Source: a virus
Length of the DNA stretch: 21,893 nt
Virus record (IMG/VR): IMGVR_UViG_3300018432_000053
Coordinates: 1 to 21,893 of that record
Strand: one strand, 5' to 3'
A program made the position numbers and the translations under genes. Below the pieces are notes generated by a model. That model was not told the DNA's origin. It did not search any database and saw only the letters and a program-made list of their open reading frames with translations. Below are positions 1-5,844 of this stretch, one piece after another (the stretch's first letter is position 1; every line of letters starts with the position of its first letter).

Positions 1-1
1 A

Positions 2-178
2 GGCAGCAAACCAGGTGACACGGTTTTGGATCCGTTCAATGGTTCCGGCACCACTGGCGCGGTCGCTCTCAAGCATGGGCGCAAGTACATCGGCTGCGAA
101 CTCAACCCTGAGTACATCGAATTGGCCCACAAGCGTATCCAGCAAAGCCAGCCCATGCTCTTCGCGCTGACGGCGTGA
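2..178 (+). CDS. DNA methyltransferase, C-terminal fragment (5' end outside window)
   Basis: The reading frame enters from the left edge and ends at TGA 176-178, giving the last 58 residues of a protein. The visible part contains DPFNGSGTTG, which is the DPF-x-GSGTT S-adenosylmethionine-binding motif (motif I) of N6-adenine/N4-cytosine methyltransferases. It is followed by GCELNPEYIELAHKRI, the acidic-loop segment that normally comes after motif I. Motif I lying near the C-terminus is typical of the beta-class circular order, in which the catalytic PPY motif comes first; that motif would lie upstream of the window. The likely role is modification of phage DNA, probably to evade host restriction. 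The gene ends ten bases from the stop of the oppositely oriented regulator. The family call is firm; the target base and site cannot be read. Confidence 0.85.
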   Translation, partial: GSKPGDTVLDPFNGSGTTGAVALKHGRKYIGCELNPEYIELAHKRIQQSQPMLFALTA

Positions 179-188
179 CGGTTGCGCC

Positions 189-440
189 TTAGTGCGTGAC
201 GGTGAACAGGTCGTTGAGGGTGACGGGCATACCTTCGGAGGCGAAGAAGTCGAGTAGCGCGGCCATCGTCTTGAACTGGACACCTTGAGGCGTGCCACTG
301 ACAAGCACCTCGACCGTGTGACGGTGGACGCCACTTTTAGCCGCGATGGACTGCAAGGGATAGGGACGCCCGGTATTCGCTTCAAGTTGAGCAATGAGCC
401 TGAATAAATTTGATTCCACTTTTGTCATGCTCCTAAGCAT
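189..440 (-). CDS. Small Cro/CI-type HTH transcription regulator
   Basis: This is the only convincing minus-strand gene, encoding up to 83 residues. Residues 26-55 (PLQSIAAKSGVHRHTVEVLV and onwards) read as a helix-turn-helix of the Cro/CI type. There is no peptidase or oligomerisation domain, so it is the size of a Cro-like or minimal repressor protein. The start is uncertain. ATG at 438-440 has no good Shine-Dalgarno. ATG at 426-428 has AGGAG only one base upstream. A GTG three codons further in sits about ten bases from the same AGGAG. The gene diverges from the early operon, and its promoter faces the operon's promoter within 441-580, which is the usual place for a phage repressor. That it controls the early operon is inferred from this layout. 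Confidence 0.75.
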   Translation of the reverse strand: MLRSMTKVESNLFRLIAQLEANTGRPYPLQSIAAKSGVHRHTVEVLVSGTPQGVQFKTMAALLDFFASEGMPVTLNDLFTVTH

Positions 441-469
441 ATCAGCGGCTTATGTCGCTGGCAAAACAA

Positions 470-498
470 TTGACTTCATGTACAGACTAGTGTACAAT
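470..498 (+). promoter_or_regulatory. Early operon promoter, sigma70-like
   Basis: TTGACT at 470-475 and TACAAT at 493-498 are separated by exactly 17 bases, close to the sigma70 consensus. Transcription would begin near 505 and read into the gene at 581 after a leader of about 75 bases. The spacer and -10 carry the TGTACA-N6-TGTACA repeat and an ACTAGTG sequence, so a regulator bound there would block polymerase. Confidence 0.7.
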
Positions 499-552
499 AC
501 AATGGACTTGAAGTATAGACTTCTGTCATTATCTTAACATGCTGCACTAGTG
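479..552. promoter_or_regulatory. Candidate operator dyads between the facing promoters
   Basis: Three symmetric elements lie here. TGTACA-GACTAG-TGTACA at 479-496 has 6-base arms and overlaps the early -10. GAAGT-ATAG-ACTTC at 510-523 lies between the two predicted start points. CACTAGTG at 545-552 lies in the regulator promoter spacer. ACTAGTG occurs in the spacers of both promoters (486-492 and 546-552). These are plausible binding sites for the adjacent HTH protein; binding itself is inferred. Confidence 0.5.
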
Positions 553-560
553 ACTGTCAA
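531..560 (-). promoter_or_regulatory. Regulator gene promoter, sigma70-like
   Basis: On the minus strand, TTGACA (complement of 555-560) and TAAGAT (complement of 531-536) are separated by 18 bases. Transcription would begin near 524 and run left into the HTH gene at 440 after a leader of about 85 bases. The spacer contains the perfect 8-base palindrome CACTAGTG (545-552). This promoter points toward the early promoter at 470-498, so the two transcripts would overlap for roughly 20 bases. Confidence 0.6.
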
Positions 561-580
561 CAGAAGGGGACGGGAAAATC

Positions 581-1534
581 ATGCAGAATAGCAAAATTGA
601 ATGGACGCATCACACATATAATCCGTGGTGGGGATGTGTCAAGGTATCGCCAGGATGCGAGCATTGTTATGCGGAATCATTTTCCAAGCGCACAGGTCAC
701 AACATTTGGGGGCCAGCCAAGACGACCACGCGCCGCACATTCGGTGATAGGCACTGGAATGAGCCTATCAAGTGGAACGCCCAAGCAAAGGCCACAGGGG
801 AACGCCAGCGCGTCTTTTGCGCTTCGATGGCTGATGTTTTTGAAGATCATCCTGCGGTTGTGGATGAGCGCCGCCGTCTACTTGACCTAATCGTCAATAC
901 GCCCTGGTTGACGTGGCTGCTACTTACCAAGCGCCCTGAGAACGTCAACGACATGATCGAGCAAGCCACTGGCTTCAGTGACTCTGATATGTGGTTTCAC
1001 GCGGTAGGCGACAGGGTATGGGTGGGTACGTCAGTGGAAGATCAGCAGCGCGCAGACGAGCGCATACCTCACTTAATGCAAGTACCCGCCAAGGTTCGCT
1101 TCCTATCCTGTGAGCCACTACTGGGGCCAGTGGATTTAGCCCATGTTGGTACAGAGGATTGGGATGTGTTGGCGGGCTGGAAAGCCAAAGCGAGCAATGA
1201 GCGAGGCTGGGCCAATACGCCTTTGATTCATTGGGTGATTGTCGGTGGCGAGTCCGGGCATAGCGCGCGAATCATGCACCCTGATTGGGCAAAAGCAATA
1301 CGCGACCACTGCGAACGTACAGAAACCGCTTTCCACTTTAAGCAGTGGGGCGAGTACATAGCACGCTTCCAACTCACGCAGACAGAATTGGCGAACTTGC
1401 CAGATACGGTATATGCCAACGCCAAACCGATAGACGGCGATCAGGTCTACCGCGTTGGTAAGCACGCCGCTGGTCGCTTGTTGGATGGCCGCGAGTGGAA
1501 TGAGTACCCAGCAACAAGCGTGAAGGTGGCATAG
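581..1534 (+). CDS. Phage Gp37/Gp68-family protein (DUF5131), radical-SAM-like
   Basis: This 317-residue protein matches the phage Gp37/Gp68 (DUF5131) family. It opens with IEWTHHTYNPWWGCVKVSPG and continues CEHCYAE, giving three cysteines at 19, 26 and 29 in a C-x6-C-x2-C pattern. Later family-typical stretches are CASMADVFEDH, WLLLTKRPENV, VWVGTSVEDQQRAD, FLSCEPLLGPVDL, VIVGGESGHSARIMHP and FHFKQWGE. The Cys triplet and the TKRP/GTSVE strands resemble the TIM-barrel layout of radical SAM enzymes such as spore photoproduct lyase. That assignment is inference and the reaction is unknown. Its start follows a purine-rich AAGGGGACGGG. It is the first gene of the early operon, two bases before the initiator gene, so it is presumably made early. 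Confidence 0.85.
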   Translation: MQNSKIEWTHHTYNPWWGCVKVSPGCEHCYAESFSKRTGHNIWGPAKTTTRRTFGDRHWNEPIKWNAQAKATGERQRVFCASMADVFEDHPAVVDERRRLLDLIVNTPWLTWLLLTKRPENVNDMIEQATGFSDSDMWFHAVGDRVWVGTSVEDQQRADERIPHLMQVPAKVRFLSCEPLLGPVDLAHVGTEDWDVLAGWKAKASNERGWANTPLIHWVIVGGESGHSARIMHPDWAKAIRDHCERTETAFHFKQWGEYIARFQLTQTELANLPDTVYANAKPIDGDQVYRVGKHAAGRLLDGREWNEYPATSVKVA

Positions 1535-1535
1535 C

Positions 1536-2444
1536 ATGACATCAGGCAGCGGCGTTCAGGTTGACGACGGCGAGTTTACGCGCCTCCACAACACCATCTT
1601 AGACAAGTTGGCATTGGCTAGGCTTGCCGCGTCAGAATACCGTTGCCTGATGTTCTTATTCCGCATGACCTACGGTTGGCAGAAGAAAGAGGACGTGATC
1701 AGTCTGTCGCAATGGTGCAAAGGCACAGGCATAGACACAGATAAGCGCCACAACGCACTCAGAACGCTTAACGGATTGGTCGCCAAGCGCGTCATTTACT
1801 GCAAATCCAACGGCAATAACCGTGCCGCAACATGGGGCTTTAACAAGCATTTTGACCAATGGGACGCCTCACTTTTTGTCGAAACTGTTATCGACTCAGA
1901 TAACAGTTTCGACGCAGAAAACAACACATCTGTTATCACGCCACATAACACAAGTGTTATCAGCCCAGATAACAGCACTGTTATCAAACCGCATAACACA
2001 TCTGTTATCACCGGTGATAACCACAAAAGAAATAGAAAGAAAGAATTAAAGAAAGTTAAAGAAAAACCGCGTGCGAAGTCTCGCAGCGGTGCCGCTCACC
2101 CGATGACGCAGCCGATCATGGATGCCTACTTGGAAGCGTTGGGCTATCAACCCGGCAATTATGGGCAAGAGGTTGCGGCAGCTAAGACTTTAGCCAAGCA
2201 AGGCAGAGAGCCAGTAGACATTACCGCAGCCTACGCCTTGTTGAAGGCTCAACCGTTTTGGCAGAGCAAGCACTTATCCCTACAGACACTCGTTAAAGAA
2301 ATTCCCGCCTTGAAGCAAGCGCACCTCAATGGCGTGCCACAGGCGCGCGCCCCAACCAACGGCAATGGGCACATGAGTAAGGGCGAAAAGCAGCAAGCCG
2401 AGGTAGACCGTGCATTTGCGATTCTGGAAGGACATCACCCATGA
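1536..2444 (+). CDS. Replication initiator, lambda O-like (Phage_rep_O N-terminal domain)
   Basis: This 302-residue protein has an N-terminal winged-helix domain (about residues 10-110) reading FTRLHNTILDKLALARLAAS, then a CLMFLFRMTYGWQKKED stretch, the pattern of phage replication protein O. Residues about 115-162 form five imperfect octads of the type TSVITPHN, TSVISPDN and STVIKPHN, encoded by the DNA iterons annotated separately. A Lys/Arg-rich segment (RKKELKKVKEKPRAKSR) and a C-terminal domain from about 185 follow. In lambda, O binds iterons inside its own gene and hands over to the helicase loader; the same layout here supports an initiator that binds its own coding sequence. The next gene overlaps by ATGA and may encode the loader. 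The family call is good; the self-binding is inference. Confidence 0.85.
   Translation: MTSGSGVQVDDGEFTRLHNTILDKLALARLAASEYRCLMFLFRMTYGWQKKEDVISLSQWCKGTGIDTDKRHNALRTLNGLVAKRVIYCKSNGNNRAATWGFNKHFDQWDASLFVETVIDSDNSFDAENNTSVITPHNTSVISPDNSTVIKPHNTSVITGDNHKRNRKKELKKVKEKPRAKSRSGAAHPMTQPIMDAYLEALGYQPGNYGQEVAAAKTLAKQGREPVDITAAYALLKAQPFWQSKHLSLQTLVKEIPALKQAHLNGVPQARAPTNGNGHMSKGEKQQAEVDRAFAILEGHHP
1878..2022. repeat. Five dyad iterons inside the initiator gene (putative replication origin)
   Basis: Five inverted repeats share TGTTAT(C)...(G)ATAACA. The first is GTCGAAACTGTTATC at 1878-1892 against its perfect complement at 1899-1913 (15-base arms, 6-base loop). The others are at 1931-1950, 1955-1974, 1979-1998 and 2003-2022; the last contains the 18-base perfect palindrome GTTATCACCGGTGATAAC (2004-2021). 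Centres of repeats 2-5 lie at 1940.5, 1964.5, 1988.5 and 2012.5, exactly 24 bases apart; repeat 1 is centred 45 bases before repeat 2. Several dyad iterons within an O-type gene followed by an AT-rich tract is the lambda origin architecture. The 24-base period also equals eight codons, so part of the regularity could come from a protein repeat. Confidence 0.75.
2023..2067. other. AT-rich purine tract, candidate DNA unwinding element
   Basis: Directly after the last iteron come 45 bases made almost entirely of A and G on the + strand (runs of AAAGAAA type), with one C near the start and few T. They are far more AT-rich than the surrounding gene. In the lambda origin an asymmetric AT-rich stretch next to the iterons is where strands open. 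The tract encodes the Lys-rich linker of the initiator, so codon choice for lysine contributes to the composition. Confidence 0.6.
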
Positions 2445-3010
2445 ACACAAAAACGATTATCAACAAACTATTTGCCACGTTTCCAAATGGCAACGCGGTC
2501 GCTGCAACGGTGCTTGTCTACGTCGAACGCCTCTCATCCATTCCAGAGCGCGAGCTAGAGGTGATTGTTAACCAGTGCATAGACGAATCTGAGTTTTTAC
2601 CGACCATCGCCAAAATCAAAGAGATGCACCGCAGACTTTACGCTGGCGCATCGCCTGACAAGGCTGGTCAAGGGTGGTTGTCTGTGCAGAACGCGTTGCG
2701 TGACCCCGCTACTTACTCGCCTACTCCAGAAGGGCCAATGCCAAAATTCAAAGATGCTCTAGTAGGCAAGGCGGTGCAAGCACTTGGCTGGTACAACTTG
2801 CGCGTGAGCGAGAATCCGCGTACAGACCAAGCGCAATTTGAGCGTCTTTACAAGATGTTTGCTGAACAAGAGGCGGGAGAGCAACGGTTGTCGCCTGAGT
2901 TTAGGCAATTGCGCGACGACAACAAACGAGCCGTCGAAGAATTGGCGCAAAGGCAAATCGCGGATAGTCACCAGGAGGTGAACGGCAATGGCATCGTTAA
3001 ACGAGTTTAA
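2441..3010 (+). CDS. Putative replicative helicase loader (G39P-like)
   Basis: This is a 189-residue protein whose ATG overlaps the initiator stop (ATGA). Residues 1-70 form a helical domain ending in CIDESEFLPTIAKIKEMHRR. The pattern of an aromatic/Pro N-terminal helix, a central acidic helix and an EF-x-PTIAKI segment resembles the N-terminal domain of SPP1 G39P-type loader/inhibitor proteins, which deliver the DnaB-type helicase to the initiator. The rest is charged and helical with no recognised motif and no P-loop, so it is not a DnaC-type ATPase. Position directly after the O-like gene (compare lambda O-P) supports a loader role. The similarity is judged by eye only; another replication accessory function is possible. 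Confidence 0.5.
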   Translation: MNTKTIINKLFATFPNGNAVAATVLVYVERLSSIPERELEVIVNQCIDESEFLPTIAKIKEMHRRLYAGASPDKAGQGWLSVQNALRDPATYSPTPEGPMPKFKDALVGKAVQALGWYNLRVSENPRTDQAQFERLYKMFAEQEAGEQRLSPEFRQLRDDNKRAVEELAQRQIADSHQEVNGNGIVKRV

Positions 3011-3290
3011 GCTAACCGGCCCTGATTGGGCGCGTGGCTGCGAAGCGTGTGCCTTTGGCATCGTTGCTGCCCCTGACATTGTTCCCGCCCTGCCCATGCA
3101 CGAAAGCCGCGCGGTGCAAGCGCACGAGGAGATGATTCTGTTCTGCGACTGTAAGGCAGGATTCCTCTACAGGCAGCATCTTCGCAAGGTTTACGCCAAG
3201 TTGAGCATGGAACAAGTACGCACCATCCTCGCATGGGTGAACGCCGCCACCGTGCCTACCGTCCACTTTGCCGAAAGCGAGCCAGCATGA
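2988..3290 (+). CDS. Small Cys-containing protein of unknown function
   Basis: A 100-residue protein that overlaps the preceding gene by 23 bases. The start at ATG 2988 is fixed by an ideal Shine-Dalgarno, AGGAGGTG at 2973-2980, seven bases upstream. It contains a GCEAC pair near residues 18-21 and an FCDCK pair near 53-55, which together could bind one metal ion. The rest is mixed helix with no family recognised. It lies between the putative helicase loader and a methyltransferase and is coupled to the latter by an ATGA overlap, so it belongs to the DNA-metabolism operon. Its role cannot be read from the sequence. Confidence 0.75.
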   Translation: MASLNEFKLTGPDWARGCEACAFGIVAAPDIVPALPMHESRAVQAHEEMILFCDCKAGFLYRQHLRKVYAKLSMEQVRTILAWVNAATVPTVHFAESEPA

Positions 3291-4003
3291 ACGCTCACGC
3301 GTTGTTCGAGATGCCCGCGGCACAGCCTGCCCATCCCGCGAAGTACACGCAAGCATTGTTGGTGACGATGGCAAGGATGCTGCAAGGACGCAAGCGTATA
3401 CTTGACCCGTTTGGCGGGCAGGGTGGCATTTTCCAACTCGAAAACTGGTTGCCCGCTGCCACGTTTGATGCCGTGGAAATTGAGCCTGAATGGTGCGCCA
3501 AGCATCCCAGAACAACGCTAGGCAACGCGCTTTGCCTGCCCTGGGCTGATAACACCTTTGACGCCATTTGCACATCGCCTGCTTACGGGAATCGCATGGC
3601 TGACCATTTCGTGACAGCCAATCCCGACCGCGTTGCCAAGTCCTATCGTGACTTCCTCGGACGTGACCTAAATGCGGATAACGCAGGTCGGTTGCAGTGG
3701 GGGCCAAAGTACCGAGATTTCCACCAGCGTACATGGGTAGAGGCGCGGCGGGTACTTCAACCGGCCGGGGCGTTTGTCCTCAACATCAAAGACCACATTC
3801 GAGCGGGCAAAGTCATGGGCGTAACTGATTGGCATATTGGCTGCTTGGAAGGGCTTGGCTTTCGCCTTATGGAGCATAAGCACATAGAGACACCATCGCA
3901 TCGTTTTGGGGCTAACAGTGAGGCGCGTATGCCGTATGAGTCGGTCATCCTGTTCCGACTAGACAGCAAGCCCGCCGCAGCCGCAGGGCAGGAGCGCGCA
4001 TGA
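3287..4003 (+). CDS. Phage DNA methyltransferase (N4-C/N6-A type)
   Basis: A 238-residue protein. The start chosen is ATG 3287, which overlaps the previous stop as ATGA; the frame stays open for 18 more codons upstream, but that part reads as extension. It has ILDPFGGQGGIF (SAM-binding motif I, DPF-x-GxG) near residue 40, an acidic VEIEPEW segment after it, and CTSPAYGNRMADH near residue 98. The last corresponds to the catalytic (D/N/S)PPY motif with the second proline replaced by alanine. TSP-x-YGNRMAD is a form seen in phage methylases. It ends with a beta-strand PYESVILFR typical of the fold. The likely role is protecting phage DNA from restriction. It is the second methyltransferase in the window, of a different motif arrangement from the one at the left edge. 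Confidence 0.85.
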   Translation: MNAHALFEMPAAQPAHPAKYTQALLVTMARMLQGRKRILDPFGGQGGIFQLENWLPAATFDAVEIEPEWCAKHPRTTLGNALCLPWADNTFDAICTSPAYGNRMADHFVTANPDRVAKSYRDFLGRDLNADNAGRLQWGPKYRDFHQRTWVEARRVLQPAGAFVLNIKDHIRAGKVMGVTDWHIGCLEGLGFRLMEHKHIETPSHRFGANSEARMPYESVILFRLDSKPAAAAGQERA

Positions 4004-4383
4004 GCATCCAACCCGCGGTGCAAGTAGGGGCACTACCAGGAACCCACAGGGTAATTTTGCCATTCCCGCCGTCAGCAAACAACTACTGGCGACATAACCG
4101 GGGACGCACGCACCGCACCCACGAAGCCGATGCCTACAAAAAGCATGTTGGATTGCTCTGCATGGCCTTTGATGTAAGGCCGCTTGATGGGCTTTTGTGT
4201 GTCTCATTTACCTTTTATCGACCTGCAAAGCGAGGCGACCTAGACAACATGCTCAAGGTGACAATTGACTCGCTGATTGGCTGGGCGTACCAAGATGACA
4301 AGCAGATTGTGGAATTGCACGCCAAACGCTATGAGGACAAAGGCGATCCCCGCGTGGAAATCGTGATAACGGAAACCGCATGA
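4000..4383 (+). CDS. rusA: RusA-like Holliday junction resolvase
   Basis: This 127-residue protein starts in an ATGA overlap. It carries the RusA hallmarks: LPFPPSANNYWRH near the N-terminus, then KRGDLDNMLKVTIDSLIGWA followed by YQDDKQIVELHAKR. Aspartates at about 80, 82 and 99/100 correspond to the acidic residues that bind catalytic metal in RusA. Length matches the family (about 120 residues). RusA dimers cleave four-way DNA junctions. In phages they resolve recombination or replication intermediates before packaging. Its place in the replication operon fits this role. Confidence 0.92.
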   Translation: MSIQPAVQVGALPGTHRVILPFPPSANNYWRHNRGRTHRTHEADAYKKHVGLLCMAFDVRPLDGLLCVSFTFYRPAKRGDLDNMLKVTIDSLIGWAYQDDKQIVELHAKRYEDKGDPRVEIVITETA

Positions 4384-4565
4384 GAAAGCTACCCGATTGC
4401 CCAAGATGCCAGGAAGATGAGCTGTGGCGCGTTCCAGGCAAAGAGTTGCAGGTCAAGTGCTATTTGTGCGGGTGGGATAGTGGCGTTATTGCCGCGACTG
4501 ATTGGGCGGATAACGTTGACGCGCTGATTGCGAAGGCGGTGAGCGAAGGCAAGGTGAAGTTGTGA
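4380..4565 (+). CDS. Small zinc-ribbon protein
   Basis: A 61-residue protein, coupled by ATGA to the resolvase gene. Residues 7-10 (CPRC) and about 28-31 (CYLC) form two CxxC knuckles spaced about 17 residues apart with intervening beta-like residues, as in a zinc ribbon; a short helix follows (ADNVDALIAKAV). Such small ribbons are frequent in phage early operons (Lar-like or other), and may bind DNA or a host protein. The specific partner is unknown. Confidence 0.75.
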   Translation: MRKLPDCPRCQEDELWRVPGKELQVKCYLCGWDSGVIAATDWADNVDALIAKAVSEGKVKL

Positions 4566-5056
4566 CCCAATTCCATCACAGCCACAACGCCGAGCGTCCT
4601 GCCGTCGTTGCTTGCGTCAAGCAGGGCGAACTCGTATTCGGCAAAGTGCTTTTCTGCAAGGACTTCGTGAGTTGCCCCGACACCGCCATTGCCAGCCTGC
4701 TGCGTGGCGACACTATCCGCTTGCAGCAATATGCGCCGCTCTTTAACGTGGTGCAACGAACCGTAGAGGCTGCGCTAGACAAAGCGCATTTGCAAGTGCA
4801 ACAGGAGGCTAAAGTGCAAAAGACAAAGCCGCAGCGCAAAGTGCGTAAGGTGCGCCAGTCTAACCAGGATAGCGTGTTGGCATTTGTGCAACGCTTTTGG
4901 CAGGAGCGCGGTTACTCGCCCACAATGCGTGAAATAGCGGACGCTTGCGGTATCAATAGCACGTCGGTGATAGCCTACACGCTGGACACACTTGAGGCGC
5001 GCGGCTTACTCAAGCGACAGTTGTCCATAAGCCGCAGCATTGTGCTAACGAAGTAA
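4562..5056 (+). CDS. LexA-like winged-helix DNA-binding protein with extra N-terminal domain
   Basis: A 164-residue protein; the GTG start at 4562 overlaps the previous stop as GTGA. Residues about 103-164 match the LexA N-terminal winged helix: SVLAFVQRFWQERGYSPTMR, then EIADACGINSTSVIAYTLDT and LEARGLLKR. The LexA peptidase domain is absent, so it cannot self-cleave. The first 70 residues form an unrecognised compact domain with several valines and three cysteines, joined by a very basic linker (KTKPQRKVRKVRQ). A possible role is binding LexA-type or phage operators to control early genes; no target is visible. The next gene encodes a shorter protein with the same winged helix. Confidence 0.75.
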   Translation: MTQFHHSHNAERPAVVACVKQGELVFGKVLFCKDFVSCPDTAIASLLRGDTIRLQQYAPLFNVVQRTVEAALDKAHLQVQQEAKVQKTKPQRKVRKVRQSNQDSVLAFVQRFWQERGYSPTMREIADACGINSTSVIAYTLDTLEARGLLKRQLSISRSIVLTK

Positions 5057-5067
5057 GTCGAGGCGAT

Positions 5068-5301
5068 ATGATTCAGCTATCTCGCGTTCAGTGGCACATG
5101 CTGACTTTTATCCAGCATTACACCGAAGTGCATCAGGTGTCGCCTGACCCCGTGGAAATAAATCAGGGCGTGGGCGTGCATAGCATTCACATTGTCAGGC
5201 GTGAACTCAGAACCTTAGAGGCGCTTGGGCTATTGAGCAGGCCAAAAAACGACATTCGGATTATCGTGCTACACAAACAGCCAATAGGATTTGTGCCATG
5301 A
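5068..5301 (+). CDS. LexA-like winged-helix domain protein, stand-alone
   Basis: A 77-residue protein starting 12 bases after the preceding LexA-like gene, with GAGGCG upstream of ATG 5068. It aligns by eye with the C-terminal domain of that neighbour: MLTFIQHYTEVHQVSPDPVE against VLAFVQRFWQERGYSPTMRE, and LEALGLLSRPKNDIRIIVLH against LEARGLLKRQLSISRSIVLT. The two are probably diverged duplicates. It lacks any peptidase or dimerisation domain. It may act as a small repressor or compete with the longer paralogue for the same sites; this is inference. Confidence 0.7.
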   Translation: MIQLSRVQWHMLTFIQHYTEVHQVSPDPVEINQGVGVHSIHIVRRELRTLEALGLLSRPKNDIRIIVLHKQPIGFVP

Positions 5302-5516
5302 CCGCCACCATCCTCGCGGGCGTCCTGTGCGGGTGCGCTGGCCTCATCCTCGGCACCTGTGCGGGCATGTCGTGGCAGTGGCGGCGCGACAGGAAGCGCA
5401 TACCGCCCGACACCGTGGCGCTCATCTACAAGCGAGAGCCAACGCCGGATGAGGTGGCTTACGCAAAGGAGTTGGAGGCAACGTTTAGGGGCGCGGGGGA
5501 TAGGGGGAGCGGGTGA
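5298..5516 (+). CDS. Small single-pass membrane protein
   Basis: A 72-residue protein, ATGA-coupled to the preceding gene. Residues about 4-26 (ILAGVLCGCAGLILGTCAGM) form one hydrophobic segment rich in Gly and Cys. Basic residues follow (WRRDRKR), so the charged C-terminal part would remain in the cytoplasm by the positive-inside rule. No family was recognised. It is in the early operon, not the lysis block, so a holin role is less likely; superinfection or membrane-anchoring functions are possible but unsupported. Confidence 0.65.
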   Translation: MTATILAGVLCGCAGLILGTCAGMSWQWRRDRKRIPPDTVALIYKREPTPDEVAYAKELEATFRGAGDRGSG

Positions 5517-5765
5517 GTGAGATTGAAGCGAAAGCCCATTCAAGTTAACGGCATGGATAACCGACGCGACTGGAACGCTCACCAGCGTGGTGGGTGGGTA
5601 ACGCTATGGCTTTGGCAAGGTTCCAAGATGAGCAATAAGGACATTGCTCGACTCACTGGTATGACGCCCCAGGGCGCGGGCAAGATGATGGCAATCTTGT
5701 CTGCCGCTTTGCCAATTGTGCATATTGACGGTGAGTGGCAGTGGATTGAGAAAGATGGCAAATAG
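5517..5765 (+). CDS. Small HTH protein, last gene of the early operon
   Basis: An 82-residue protein. GTG 5517 directly follows the previous stop and lies seven bases after AGGGGGAG, which supports this start; ATG at 5553 is an alternative giving 70 residues. Residues about 38-62 (MSNKDIARLTGMTPQGAGKM) read as a helix-turn-helix, with a Trp-rich segment before it (GGWVTLWLWQG). It sits 20 bases before a strong terminator. It may be a transcriptional switch at the end of the early operon, but no target can be seen. Confidence 0.65.
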   Translation: MRLKRKPIQVNGMDNRRDWNAHQRGGWVTLWLWQGSKMSNKDIARLTGMTPQGAGKMMAILSAALPIVHIDGEWQWIEKDGK

Positions 5766-5785
5766 AGAAACCAGCAGTTTCATTT

Positions 5786-5817
5786 AGCCTGTTACCCTAG
5801 TGGTGACAGGCTTTTTT
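5786..5817 (+). terminator. Rho-independent terminator of the early operon
   Basis: AGCCTGTTACC at 5786-5796 pairs with GGTGACAGGCT at 5802-5812 (one weak A-G position) around a CTAGT loop, followed by TTTTT at 5813-5817. It separates replication/regulation genes from the lysis block. No clear promoter was seen just downstream, so late genes may depend on antitermination or an unrecognised promoter. Confidence 0.85.
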
Positions 5818-5844
5818 GATTGGTTACAAGAGTCGAAAGAACGC

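Noticed and set aside
3012-3734. Long antisense open frame (240 codons) opposite the small Cys protein and methyltransferase genes
   Set aside because: It lies opposite two convincing genes with good ribosome sites and motifs; its translation is rich in Arg, Trp, Cys and His without any domain. It is a shadow of codon bias.
5800-5844. N-terminal extension of the coiled-coil protein to GTG 5800
   Set aside because: It would begin inside the terminator hairpin and has no ribosome site; ATG 5845 was preferred, although extension cannot be excluded.
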